A DNA stretch of 64,000 bases from Mycobacterium sp. IS-1264. GTDB lineage: Bacteria; Actinomycetota; Actinomycetes; Mycobacteriales; Mycobacteriaceae. Positions within the stretch are counted from its first letter, which is position 1. Each line of letters begins with the position of its first letter. The stretch is from assembly GCF_001954195.1 (NCBI RefSeq), contig NZ_MBES01000052.1, positions 124,001 to 188,000 on the forward strand, in the 5' to 3' direction. A model generated the notes under the pieces. It saw nothing but the letters and a program-made list of their open reading frames with translations, had not been told where the DNA came from and ran no database searches. This document shows, piece by piece, positions 9,371-17,938 of the stretch. The translations under genes were made by a program, and so were the position numbers.

Positions 9371-9984
9371 GGCCGTGTCCATACCCCGAGCAGGTCGTCG
9401 GTCGTGGTGATGGTCGCCAGCAGCGACAGGGTGTTGGCGATGATGGCCTCTCCGTATTCGGTCGGGATGCCGGCGACGGCATCATGCGGAACGATGACGC
9501 GATAGGCGGCGTTGACCGCATCCATCACGACGTTGGGTATCGCGATATTCAGCGAAACACCGACCACCACGATGGTGGATACTCCGAGGTTCCGCAGCAC
9601 CGCGTCAAGGTCGGTACCACCCATCGGCCCGACGCCGTGCCACCGGCTCAGCACCAGATCCGTTGGTTCGGGCCCCAATTCGGGCAATACCGCGGCACCG
9701 GGCGTGCCGGGGACGATGTCTACCCCGCCGCGCCCGAGCGCAAAGATCTTCGCGTTGTGGCTCGAGCCCAGCCCGTCGGGCCGTCGCTGCACCAGGCAGT
9801 GCACGACGCGCACACCGGCCGCCCGCGCCGCCGGCAGCAGCCGCACGATGTTGGGCAGCGCAACGCGGCGCGCCTCCTTCGCGAGCGCGGCCAGGCCGGC
9901 GTGCGGGCCGATGACCGCGCCCTGGCATTCCTGGGTGACAATCGCGGTGTGCGCGGGCGCCGCAAGGTCTTGAAGTGCCGTCAT
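9367..9984 (-). CDS. isochorismatase-fold protein with an altered catalytic triad
   Basis: A 205-residue protein with the isochorismatase/cysteine-hydrolase fold. Family hydrolases use an Asp-Lys-Cys triad. By alignment to the family pattern the Asp position is Glu19 (VTQECQ), the Lys position Arg114 (LSRWHG) and the nucleophile position Ala148 (GVSLNIAIPN), so normal thiol chemistry is not possible. The rest of the fold pattern (TDLDAVLRNLGV, MDAVNAAYRVIV) is well kept. It overlaps the Rieske gene upstream and the FadD gene downstream by 4 nt each, so it is made with them. It may be a binding or chaperone subunit, or use a different reaction. Confidence 0.8.
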   Translation of the reverse strand: MTALQDLAAPAHTAIVTQECQGAVIGPHAGLAALAKEARRVALPNIVRLLPAARAAGVRVVHCLVQRRPDGLGSSHNAKIFALGRGGVDIVPGTPGAAVLPELGPEPTDLVLSRWHGVGPMGGTDLDAVLRNLGVSTIVVVGVSLNIAIPNVVMDAVNAAYRVIVPHDAVAGIPTEYGEAIIANTLSLLATITTTDDLLGVWTRP

Positions 9985-10973
9985 GCCGGCACTTCATAGA
10001 ATTGGGTCGCCCACTTACGCAGTGCCATATACCCTTTCGCGTCGACCTTGGAGAGCGGTGGGCGCTCCACATATTTCTGATAGCGCCAGATCTGCAGATC
10101 GTCGAAGACGGTGGACAGGAACTGCTTTTCGATGACCTCGCGCAACTTGCCGTCAGGCACATCGGCGGAATCGCCGGGGATTCGAGGCCACCAGATCGAG
10201 TAGAAGAGGTCGGAGCACTCGTCGTCGACCGGTGTGCAGGTGAAGATCAGCCGATGGTTCTGCGCGCCCTCGAAGGCGCTGATCGCCCCGCCCAGACCGA
10301 ACAGGTGGCTGTGGAATCGCAGCGCGAGATCCTCCGGGTCGTCGCTGCTGGCGTCCGGCCAACCCGCGACGAACCGCCATTCGTGGTCGACGATCTTCCA
10401 GTCCAGCACCCTGGGCGTCACGGTGGCGTGGTGCACATACTCGAAATGGGCGCTGTCCGGGGCGTTCTCCGCCACGATCTGCGGATGTACCGGTTCGCGC
10501 TCCGCGCGCCGGGAGAACTCCGGATACGCCCGGTAATAGGCCGCCGGGTCGGTCTCGAATTGAGGGAACTTGCGGAAGATGTCCGGCATCTCCCACTGTG
10601 GCTCCTTGCCGTCCGGCTGGTGCCAGACGAACACGCAGTCGTACTGCTCCCGCACGGGAAACACCCGCAGCCGCAGCGCGCGGTTGGGCCGGTCCGGTTG
10701 ATAGGGGATGTATCGATTGGTGCCGTCGGGGCCCCAGCGCCACCCGTGGAAGGGGCACTGGACGCAGTCGCCCACTACGGTGCCGCCGTGGCCGATGTGC
10801 GCACCGAGGTGTTTGCAGTGCGCCTCCAGGACATGCAGCTCGCCCGACTCGTCGCGGTAGGCCACCAGATCCTCGCCGAAGTAGTGCAGCGGCCGCGCCT
10901 CGCCGATCGGAAATTCGGGCGACCACCCAACCATGAACCAGCCGGTTACCTTCCAGGTGAAGGGCACTTTCAC
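9981..10973 (-). CDS. Rieske non-heme iron oxygenase, KshA-like
   Basis: A 330-residue oxygenase component. The Rieske cluster ligands are Cys53/His55 (AHCKHLG) and Cys73/His76 (QCPFHGWRW); the mononuclear iron motif N170-x2-D173-x2-H176-x4-H181 is intact. It resembles 3-ketosteroid 9-alpha-hydroxylase oxygenase (KshA) in layout. I chose the GTG at 10973 because GGGAGG stands 7 nt upstream; a longer frame would start at a TTG inside the operator region. It heads a three-gene operon and is divergent from a SnoaL-like gene across a family-1 operator. It needs a reductase not encoded in the window. It is a paralogue of the oxygenase at 51040. Confidence 0.9.
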   Translation of the reverse strand: MKVPFTWKVTGWFMVGWSPEFPIGEARPLHYFGEDLVAYRDESGELHVLEAHCKHLGAHIGHGGTVVGDCVQCPFHGWRWGPDGTNRYIPYQPDRPNRALRLRVFPVREQYDCVFVWHQPDGKEPQWEMPDIFRKFPQFETDPAAYYRAYPEFSRRAEREPVHPQIVAENAPDSAHFEYVHHATVTPRVLDWKIVDHEWRFVAGWPDASSDDPEDLALRFHSHLFGLGGAISAFEGAQNHRLIFTCTPVDDECSDLFYSIWWPRIPGDSADVPDGKLREVIEKQFLSTVFDDLQIWRYQKYVERPPLSKVDAKGYMALRKWATQFYEVPA

Positions 10974-10997
10974 GCCGGCGCCTCCCGTGAGCGTTGA

Positions 10998-11016
10998 TAC
11001 TAAGTCCGTTACAGTA
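10998..11016. promoter_or_regulatory. family-1 operator between divergent Rieske and SnoaL-like genes
   Basis: TACTAAGTCCGTTACAGTA matches the 7670 site in its right half (TTACAGTA) and at the outer TACT. It lies in the 83-bp gap between the two divergent starts, 24 bp from the Rieske GTG and 40 bp from the SnoaL-like ATG, and could control both. Confidence 0.65.
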
Positions 11017-11056
11017 TAGATTTCAGCAGTTCGGTCGGTGCGCGGCAAGGAGCGAA

Positions 11057-11506
11057 ATGACGACAGCGGCTGACGAGCTCGAAGCGATCCGGCAACTCAA
11101 GGCGCGCTACTGCCGGTTCCTGGACGCCAAAGATGTCGAGGGCTGGCGCGGCGTATTCACGACCGACGTGGTGGTGTACCTGGATATGGCGGTCTCTACT
11201 GGTGGGGCCGATCCCAAGACGGCGCCGCCACTGGAGGGTGTCGACAACTTCGTCCCGATGGTGCTGGGCGGGCTCGAGAACGCGGCCACCATGCATCACT
11301 GCCACACCCCGGAGATCACCCTGACCTCGGAGACCACCGCGACCGGCATCTGGGCGATGGAAGATTGGATCGTCTTCGGCGACGGCCACGAGTTGCACGG
11401 GGCCGGCCACTATCGCGAGACGTACGAGAAGCGGGACGGCAACTGGCTGATCAAGACCCTGCATCTGACCCGAACCATCCTGAAGCTCAGTGATGGCGGT
11501 GGCTAA
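11057..11506 (+). CDS. SnoaL-like / NTF2-fold protein
   Basis: A 149-residue cone-shaped NTF2-fold protein of the SnoaL-like domain type (EAIRQLKARYCRFLDAKDVEG, then a late MEDWIVF...GAGHYRETYEK strand region). Members bind hydrophobic ligands or act as small isomerases, hydratases or cyclases. The ATG at 11057 has AAGGAG 4 nt upstream. First gene of a tightly packed plus-strand unit with an alpha/beta hydrolase, a second NTF2-like protein and an LLM oxidoreductase; divergent from the Rieske operon. Function not assigned. Confidence 0.85.
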   Translation: MTTAADELEAIRQLKARYCRFLDAKDVEGWRGVFTTDVVVYLDMAVSTGGADPKTAPPLEGVDNFVPMVLGGLENAATMHHCHTPEITLTSETTATGIWAMEDWIVFGDGHELHGAGHYRETYEKRDGNWLIKTLHLTRTILKLSDGGG

Positions 11507-12623
11507 GGCATTGAGCGGTTTGGGCCTCGCAGCGCGCGAGCTGGGCATGGTGCTGCCGCGGACGGTGTCGGGTCTTAACGAGTCGACGGGCTGGGTCCCG
11601 GTGTCGCGGCGCGGCGTGCGTCAGTTCGGCGAGGTCATGCTGGACGAGCTTGTGCTGAGCGGCTTCTCGCTGCTGGGCGGGGTCCCCGGTCCGCTGCGGC
11701 CGCTGAGTTCGTGCTCCGCGGCGGCCGAGGAATTGTCGGAACTGGGCATCGACCGTGCGCACGCCGACCCAAAACCGTTGCGGGTGACGTCGTTACGGCG
11801 GCGGCACATCGCGGGGCTGGCCTACGCGCGGATGATGTTCGAGCACGACCCGGCGCTGCCCAGCACTCTGGAAGCCGAGGGCCTGGGTGGTCCGGCGCGG
11901 GCGGCGGTGCACCTGTGCCGGCACCGCGACGGCCCGAGGCCATGGCTGGTATGGGTGCACGGCGCCGGCCAGGGCGGCACGGAAGACCTGTTGTTGTCTC
12001 GAATCGGCCGGATACATCACAGGCTGGGATTCAACGTCGCGATGCCGGTACAGCCCGGCCACGGGTGCCGCCGCCGCGAATGGCCCGCCTACCCGGACAT
12101 GGATCCGCTGGGCAACGTCGCCGGCATGATGCGCGCGGTCTCAGAGGTGCGCGCCGTCGTTCGATGGGTGCAGCCACAAGCCACCGCCGTTGTGGTGGCG
12201 GGGATTTCGATGGGCACGCCGGTCGCGGCGCTGGTTTCCCACCTGGAGAGGCAGATCGACGCGGTGGCGCTGTACACCCCGATCCTGGGGCTCAACGCGA
12301 TGATCGCGCGACACCTGGCGCGGTGGGGGCCGTCGCGTAACGGGTTCCGGGAGCTCTTGGGGTCCCCGGAGATCGCGAAGCTGGCATCGGTGATCGACCC
12401 GCTCGCGGTGGATCCCGCCCCGCCTCCGCACCGCCGGCTCATCGTCGGGGCATGGCACGACCGGATGGCGATGCGCGAACCCGCGATTGCGTTGCAGGAA
12501 CGCTGGGGTGGGGAGCTGTACTGGTACGACGGCGGCCACGTAGGCCACGTGTTCTCCCGGCGCGTGCAGCGGGTCACCGAGCGATTCCTGCGCGGGATCG
12601 CCGACGACGCGGCCACCGGCTGA
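11493..12623 (+). CDS. alpha/beta hydrolase
   Basis: A 376-residue alpha/beta hydrolase with a long N-terminal cap (1-150). The oxyanion region is WLVWVHGAGQGG (151-162), the nucleophile elbow AGISMGTP gives Ser239, and the later HDRMAM and GGHVGHVF supply the likely acid and His. The ATG at 11493 lies within the last codons of the SnoaL-like gene (14-nt overlap); a GTG one codon upstream is the alternative. Probably a carboxylester or thioester hydrolase of the pathway. The C-terminus overlaps the next start by one base. Confidence 0.88.
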   Translation: MAVAKALSGLGLAARELGMVLPRTVSGLNESTGWVPVSRRGVRQFGEVMLDELVLSGFSLLGGVPGPLRPLSSCSAAAEELSELGIDRAHADPKPLRVTSLRRRHIAGLAYARMMFEHDPALPSTLEAEGLGGPARAAVHLCRHRDGPRPWLVWVHGAGQGGTEDLLLSRIGRIHHRLGFNVAMPVQPGHGCRRREWPAYPDMDPLGNVAGMMRAVSEVRAVVRWVQPQATAVVVAGISMGTPVAALVSHLERQIDAVALYTPILGLNAMIARHLARWGPSRNGFRELLGSPEIAKLASVIDPLAVDPAPPPHRRLIVGAWHDRMAMREPAIALQERWGGELYWYDGGHVGHVFSRRVQRVTERFLRGIADDAATG

Positions 12624-13003
12624 TGGCACTCGTTCGGACCGCGCGCGAAGTGGTCGAGCTCTACAACCTCGTGGTGTGGAACCAACGCAACCTGACGCTG
12701 GCCGAGGAGTTGTTCGCCGACACCGTGATTCGGCACGAGGTGGGGGAGGCGCACACCCTGACCCGCGAGCAGGCGGTCAATCGCGTCAAGGACCTCTGGG
12801 AGTTGTTCGACAGCTTGCGCTTCGATTTGAACATCCTGGTCGCCGGCGACGACGGCGAGCACGTCGCGATCGTCTACGACTCGACGATGACCACCAAGGA
12901 CGGGACCAATACCAACGTCGCCAGCATCGAGGTGTTCCGCATCGTCGACGGCAAGATCGTCGAGGTCTGGAATTGCGGCTACAAGCAAGGGGTTTGGAAT
13001 TGA
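12623..13003 (+). CDS. SnoaL-like / NTF2-fold protein
   Basis: A 126-residue NTF2-fold protein (VVELYNLVVWNQRNLTLAEELF, then EVFRIVDGKIVEVWNCG) of the SnoaL/polyketide-cyclase-like group. Its ATG shares one base with the upstream TGA (TGATG), and its own stop overlaps the TTG start of the LLM gene, so translation is coupled on both sides. Could be a small isomerase or ligand-binding protein working with the neighbouring oxidoreductase; not assigned further. Confidence 0.85.
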   Translation: MALVRTAREVVELYNLVVWNQRNLTLAEELFADTVIRHEVGEAHTLTREQAVNRVKDLWELFDSLRFDLNILVAGDDGEHVAIVYDSTMTTKDGTNTNVASIEVFRIVDGKIVEVWNCGYKQGVWN

Positions 13004-14043
13004 GCGATCGCCCGCTGGACGAATTGGGCTACTACCTGCTGGCCGGGGCCGGCGGCGAGGGACCGGCGACCTTGATGGACGAGGCGCGCCGCGGTGAGGA
13101 ACTGGGCTTCGGCACCGCGTTCATCTCCGAGCGCTGGAACGTCAAGGAGGCCTCGTCGCTCGTCGGCGCCGCGTGCGCGGTGACCAACCGGATGCAGATC
13201 GCCACGGCCGCAACCAATCACAACACCCGTCATCCGCTGATCACAGGATCGTGGGCCACCACCATGCACCGGCTTTCGGCTGGCCGTTTCACCCTGGGCA
13301 TCGGCCGCGGCATCGCCGCGATCTACGGAGCATTCGGCATTCCCGCGGTCACGACCGCGCAGATGGAGGATTGGGCCCAGGTCATGCGCCGGCTCTGGCA
13401 TGGGGAGACGATTTTCAACCACGACGGCCCGATGGGCAAGTACCCGATCCTGTTTCTGGATCCGGACTTCAACGAAGACATTCGGCTGGCGTTGGTTGCC
13501 TTCGGGCCCCAGACGCTCGCGCTCGGCGGCCGGGTATTCGACGACGTCATCTTGCACACCTACTTCACCCCGGAGACGGTGCAGCGCTGCGTGAAAACGG
13601 TGAAGTCGGCCGCGGAGAAGGCGGGCCGCGATCCCGACAGCGTCCGGGTATGGTCGTGTTTCGCGACGGTCGGCGACCACCTTCCCGAGCGGTTGCGGCT
13701 GAAGAAGACCGTCGCACGCCTGGCCACCTACCTGCAGGGCTACGGCGACCTGTTGGTGCAGACCAATAAGTGGGATCCCGCTGTGCTGCAACGGTTTCGG
13801 GAAGACGCGGTGGTGACGTCGATCGCGGGCGGGATCGATCACAAGGCCACGCCCGAGCAGATCGAGCACGTCGCGACGCTGATACCCGACGAATGGCTGG
13901 AACCGTCGGCCACCGGGTCTGCGGACCAGTGTGTGGACCGCATCCGCAAGGAATTCGACTACGGGGCCGACGCGGTGATCCTGCACGGGGCGACGCCCGA
14001 CGAGCTCGAACCCGTCGTCACGGCGTATCGCCTCAGGGCATGA
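13000..14043 (+). CDS. LLM-class F420-dependent oxidoreductase
   Basis: A 347-residue luciferase-like TIM-barrel oxidoreductase. Typical segments are GFGTAFISERW, ATAATNHNTRHPL and LSAGRFTLGIGRGI; mycobacterial members normally use the deazaflavin F420. The start is taken as TTG at 13000, giving a 4-nt overlap (TTGA) with the upstream stop; no better start precedes the conserved LGYYLLAGAG strand. Last gene of its unit, meeting the convergent carboxyltransferase gene with an 11-bp overlap. Related but distinct copies are at 15616 and 44588. Confidence 0.88.
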   Translation: MSDRPLDELGYYLLAGAGGEGPATLMDEARRGEELGFGTAFISERWNVKEASSLVGAACAVTNRMQIATAATNHNTRHPLITGSWATTMHRLSAGRFTLGIGRGIAAIYGAFGIPAVTTAQMEDWAQVMRRLWHGETIFNHDGPMGKYPILFLDPDFNEDIRLALVAFGPQTLALGGRVFDDVILHTYFTPETVQRCVKTVKSAAEKAGRDPDSVRVWSCFATVGDHLPERLRLKKTVARLATYLQGYGDLLVQTNKWDPAVLQRFREDAVVTSIAGGIDHKATPEQIEHVATLIPDEWLEPSATGSADQCVDRIRKEFDYGADAVILHGATPDELEPVVTAYRLRA

Positions 14044-15529
14044 TGACGGTTCGGGTCACCGGTTCGGCGGCGGCCTGGCGGCTGGACAGGCCCCGCAGCA
14101 GGGCTGCGAGCAACGCGTCACGGGTCTCGCGAGGGTCGATCAGTTCGTCGAATCCCATGCCCTCGGCCGACCGGTACGACGCCTGCAACTCGGCGTTGCG
14201 CAGCTTTTCCGACAGGTCCTCGCCGGCGTGCGACGCCCTGCTCAGCGCGGCCGCGCTCATGGCGCCCATCGTCGCGCCGGGATAGGCGAAGGTCGCGACC
14301 TGGTGGTCGAACCCCAGCAGCGACATGACCATGGAACCGAATCCGTACGCCTTGCGCAGCGTGAGGTGCAGCTTCAACGTGGTGGCCGCCGTCTGCGCTG
14401 CGAACATTCGGGCACCGGCGCGCAGCACACCGCTGCGCTCGGACCGACTGCCGGGCAGCATCCCGGGGTTGTCGGCGAGGAAAACGATCGGCAGATGGAA
14501 TGAGTCGGCCACCATGATGAAATGCGCCGCCTTGTCCGCGGCGGCGGCGTCGATGGAGCCGGCAAGCACCTGGGGCTGGTTGGCCACCACCGCGACCGGG
14601 TGGCCGCCGAGATGGGCCAGCGCGCAGATGATCGCCTTGCCGTACTGCGGCTGGACCTCGAACCAGTCCGGCCGGTCGAAGATCACGTCGAGCACAGCGC
14701 GCATGTCGTACACGCGGCGGTTGTCGCGGGAGACGATGTCGAGCAGCTCCGGCGTCTGCCGCGGCTCGCTGGTCTCGGAGGCGGGCAGCGGCGACGGGTA
14801 GGACCACGCGCTCGGCGGGAAGTACGACAGGTAGCGCCGGATATCGTCGAGCACGGCTTCGTCGTCCTCGGCGACGTTGTGGATCACCCCGCTGGGCAGA
14901 GCGACGTCCGGTCCACCGAGGTCCTCCTTCGAGATGTCTTCTCCCGTCGACTCTTTGACGACCGGCGGCCCGGCCGTGAAGATCGCGCCCTGGGCGCTCA
15001 TGATCCGGAAGTCGCACACCGGGGCCACCAGCGCGCCGTGCCCGGCCGACGGGCCGAGCACCGCCGCTACGGTCGGGACGCGACCCGAGCACTGCGCCTG
15101 GGCGAGCAGGTCGGTCGGGCTGCGTCCGTAGTGCCCGCCCGTGGGACGAAAGCCCGCGCCCTCGAGCAGCATCACCAGCGGAATCTTGTCGCGCAGCGCC
15201 AGTTCGGCGATGCGGTATCGCTTGGAGTTGCCTCCGGGACCGATGCTGCCGGCCATCGTGGTGAAGTCCTCGGCGCCCAGCATCACCGGCGTGCCGTTGA
15301 TCGCGCCGGAGCCCACGACGAGCGCGTCGGCCGCGACCTCGCCGCCGACGAGCGTGCCGAGCTCGCGGAACGTGCCCGCGTCGAGCAGCCGCTCGATCCG
15401 CGCGCGGGCGTCGAGCTTGCCCTTGCCGCGGTGCTTGTCGAGGCGCTCCGGCCCGCCCATGGCCAATGCGCGCTGGCGGCGGCGGCCGAGATCCTGCAGC
15501 GTCTCACCCCAGTCCTGGGCTTTCGTCAT
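14033..15529 (-). CDS. carboxyl transferase domain protein (AccD/PccB-like)
   Basis: A 498-residue carboxyltransferase subunit with both crotonase-like halves. The N-terminal half has RIERLLDAGTF and VVGSGAINGTPVMLGAEDFT; the C-terminal half has FEVQPQYGKAIICALAHLGGHPV and VFLADNPGMLPGSRSE. In acyl-CoA carboxylases this subunit transfers CO2 from biotin to an acyl-CoA. No biotin carboxylase/BCCP (AccA) gene is in the window, so it would borrow one or work on another acceptor, as in geranyl- or methylcrotonyl-CoA-type enzymes (inference). It is divergent from an LLM gene, with a family-1 operator in between. Confidence 0.88.
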   Translation of the reverse strand: MTKAQDWGETLQDLGRRRQRALAMGGPERLDKHRGKGKLDARARIERLLDAGTFRELGTLVGGEVAADALVVGSGAINGTPVMLGAEDFTTMAGSIGPGGNSKRYRIAELALRDKIPLVMLLEGAGFRPTGGHYGRSPTDLLAQAQCSGRVPTVAAVLGPSAGHGALVAPVCDFRIMSAQGAIFTAGPPVVKESTGEDISKEDLGGPDVALPSGVIHNVAEDDEAVLDDIRRYLSYFPPSAWSYPSPLPASETSEPRQTPELLDIVSRDNRRVYDMRAVLDVIFDRPDWFEVQPQYGKAIICALAHLGGHPVAVVANQPQVLAGSIDAAAADKAAHFIMVADSFHLPIVFLADNPGMLPGSRSERSGVLRAGARMFAAQTAATTLKLHLTLRKAYGFGSMVMSLLGFDHQVATFAYPGATMGAMSAAALSRASHAGEDLSEKLRNAELQASYRSAEGMGFDELIDPRETRDALLAALLRGLSSRQAAAEPVTRTVIMP

Positions 15530-15585
15530 GCTTCTGTCCTACCTCGTGCGGCTGCGATCGCCTAGTTGGAACTTGCAGGGTCACA

Positions 15586-15604
15586 TACTGGATTGCTTAC
15601 TGTA
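15586..15604. promoter_or_regulatory. family-1 operator between carboxyltransferase and LLM genes
   Basis: TACTGGATTGCTTACTGTA agrees with the 7670 palindrome at 15 of 19 positions and keeps the strong half-site (TACAGTAA on the minus strand). It lies in the 86-bp gap between divergent starts and ends 11 bp before the LLM ATG. Confidence 0.65.
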
Positions 15605-15615
15605 AAGTTACCCGC

Positions 15616-16638
15616 ATGGCTGAAGCCACCCGCCTCAAGATCGACGGGGGCATCCCCAATCGACTGGCGGTGGTGGCCGAGGCGGCCGCCGCGCTCGAGC
15701 AGCAGGGATATGACGGGGGCTGGACCGCCGAAACCAGTCATGACCCGTTTCTGCCGCTGCTGCTTGCCGCCGAACACACGTCGCGCCTCCAGCTCGGCAC
15801 CAACATCGCGGTGGCGTTCGCGCGCAATCCGATGATCGTCGCCAATGTCGGTTGGGACCTGCAGGCGTACTCGAAGGGTCGATTCATCCTTGGGCTGGGC
15901 ACCCAGATCCAGCCCCACATCGAGAAGCGGTTCAGCATGCCGTGGAGTCACCCGGCGCGCCGGATGCGCGAATTCGTTTCCGCGCTGCGCGCGATCTGGT
16001 CCGCCTGGAAGGACGGCACCAAGCTGCGCTTCGAGGGCGACTTCTACACGCACAAGATCATGACCCCGATGTTCACCCCCGAGCCGCACCCCCACCCGCC
16101 GCCGAAGGTCTTCCTCGCCGCCGTCGGCGAGACCATGACCGAAATGTGCGGCGAGGTCGCCGACGGCCACCTCGGTCACCCGATGGTCTCGAAGCGCTAC
16201 CTCGAAGAGGTGACGCTGCCGGCGCTGCGGCGAGGCATGCAGCGCTCCGGCCGGGACGGCAGTGGCTTCGAGGTGTCATCCGAAGTCATGGTCGCGACGG
16301 GCGACAATGACGCCGAGCTGGCGGCGGCGATGACCGCCGCGCGCAAGCAGATCGCGTTCTACGGATCCACACCGGCGTACCGCACAGTGCTCGACGTGCA
16401 CGGTTGGGGCGACCTGCACGCCGACCTGAACCGCCTCTCTAAGGAAGGCGAATGGGACGCCATGGGTTCGCTCATCGACGACGAAATGCTCGGTGCGTTC
16501 GCGGTCGTCGGCCCGGTGGACACGGTTGGCGCCGCGCTCCGAAGTCGTTGCGAGGGCGTGGTCGACCGCGTCTTGCCGATATTTTTCAAAGCCTCTCCGG
16601 ACTGTATTGCCACCGCACTGAAGGAGTTTCGCCAGTGA
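15616..16638 (+). CDS. LLM-class F420-dependent oxidoreductase (TIGR03617-like)
   Basis: A 340-residue luciferase-like oxidoreductase with FFPL-type barrel segments (GGWTAETSHDPFLPLLLAAE, QLGTNIAVAFARNP, GRFILGLGTQIQPH). It resembles the MSMEG_2256 type of F420-dependent enzymes described in mycobacteria. The ATG at 15616 is the first after the family-1 operator; the frame is open further upstream but runs into the divergent gene. Its stop overlaps the GTG of the P450 (GTGA), so the two are co-translated. Confidence 0.9.
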   Translation: MAEATRLKIDGGIPNRLAVVAEAAAALEQQGYDGGWTAETSHDPFLPLLLAAEHTSRLQLGTNIAVAFARNPMIVANVGWDLQAYSKGRFILGLGTQIQPHIEKRFSMPWSHPARRMREFVSALRAIWSAWKDGTKLRFEGDFYTHKIMTPMFTPEPHPHPPPKVFLAAVGETMTEMCGEVADGHLGHPMVSKRYLEEVTLPALRRGMQRSGRDGSGFEVSSEVMVATGDNDAELAAAMTAARKQIAFYGSTPAYRTVLDVHGWGDLHADLNRLSKEGEWDAMGSLIDDEMLGAFAVVGPVDTVGAALRSRCEGVVDRVLPIFFKASPDCIATALKEFRQ

Positions 16639-17870
16639 GCACGCCCACGATGGATGACGCCGCCAAGCTGCTAACGGATCCGCTGGCGTACACCGACGAG
16701 GCGCGGCTGCACGCGGCGCTGACTCACCTGCGGGCGAACGCGCCGGTGTCCTGGGTCGACGTGCCGAACTACCGGCCGTTCTGGGCGATCACCAAGCACG
16801 CCGACATCATGGACATCGAGCGCGAGAACATGCTCTTCACCAACTGGCCACGCCCGGTCCTGACGACCGCGGAAGGCGACGAGATGCAGGCCGCGGCGGG
16901 GGTGCGCACGCTGATCCACCTGGACGACCCGCAGCACCGGGTGGTGCGCGCGATCGGTTCCGATTGGTTTCGTCCAAAGGCCATGCGGGCGTTGAAGGTT
17001 CGCGTCGACGAGCTGGCCAAGATCTATGTCGACAAGATGATGGCGTCGAGCCCCGAGTGCGACTTTGTGCAGCAGGTGGCGGTCAATTACCCGCTCTACG
17101 TGATCATGTCGTTGCTGGGGCTGCCGGAGGCCGACTTTCCCCGCATGCTCAAGCTGACCCAGGAGCTGTTCGGCAGCGATGACTCGGAGTTCAAGCGCGG
17201 ACGCACCAACGAGGACCAGCTGCCGGCGTTGATGGACATGTTCGAATACTTCAACGGCGTGACCGCGGCACGCCGCGAGCACCCGACCGAGGACCTCGCG
17301 TCGGCGATCGCCAACGCCCGCGTCGACGGCGAGCCGTTGTCCGACATCGACACCGTGTCGTACTACCTCATCGTCGCCACCGCGGGACACGACACCACCA
17401 GCGCCACCATCTCCGGTGGCATGCAGGCACTCATCGAGAACCCGGACCAGCGCGAGCGGCTGGGCGACAACCTCGACTTGATGCCACTGGCCACCGAGGA
17501 GATGATCCGCTGGGTCACCCCGGTGAAGGAGTTCATGCGCACCGCCGCGGAGGACACCGTCGTGCGCGGGGTGCCCATCGGAGCGGGCGAGTCCGTGCTG
17601 CTGTCGTACGTGTCGGCGAATCGCGACGAGGATGTCTTCGACGACCCGTTCCGCTTCGACGTCGGGCGTGACCCCAACAAGCACCTGGCCTTCGGCTATG
17701 GCGTGCACTTCTGTATGGGCGCCGCCCTGGCTCGCATGGAGGTCAACAGCTTCTTCTCCGAGCTGCTGCCAAGGCTCAAATCCATTGAGCTGAACGGTGA
17801 TCCGGAGCTGGTCGCGACAACATTCGTCGGTGGCCTCAAGCATTTGCCGGTGCGCTACTTGTTGGCCTGA
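16635..17870 (+). CDS. cytochrome P450
   Basis: A 411-residue P450. I-helix AGHDTT is at 250-255, the K-helix E289-x2-R292, and the heme Cys is residue 360 in FGYGVHFCMG. The GTG start at 16635 overlaps the previous stop and has AAGGAG 8 nt upstream. The sequence differs clearly from the two paralogous P450s at 6412 and 20663 and is nearer the CYP125/CYP142-style steroid and fatty-acid hydroxylases by general look (weak inference). It lies between an LLM gene and two SDR genes, so sequential oxidation of an alcohol product is plausible. Confidence 0.94.
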   Translation: MSTPTMDDAAKLLTDPLAYTDEARLHAALTHLRANAPVSWVDVPNYRPFWAITKHADIMDIERENMLFTNWPRPVLTTAEGDEMQAAAGVRTLIHLDDPQHRVVRAIGSDWFRPKAMRALKVRVDELAKIYVDKMMASSPECDFVQQVAVNYPLYVIMSLLGLPEADFPRMLKLTQELFGSDDSEFKRGRTNEDQLPALMDMFEYFNGVTAARREHPTEDLASAIANARVDGEPLSDIDTVSYYLIVATAGHDTTSATISGGMQALIENPDQRERLGDNLDLMPLATEEMIRWVTPVKEFMRTAAEDTVVRGVPIGAGESVLLSYVSANRDEDVFDDPFRFDVGRDPNKHLAFGYGVHFCMGAALARMEVNSFFSELLPRLKSIELNGDPELVATTFVGGLKHLPVRYLLA

Positions 17871-17938
17871 ATCGGGCCGCGCCCGCTGAGCGGTCCGCTT
17901 AGATCGCGCTCGCTAGACTCCCCGTGGAGGACCAGGCA

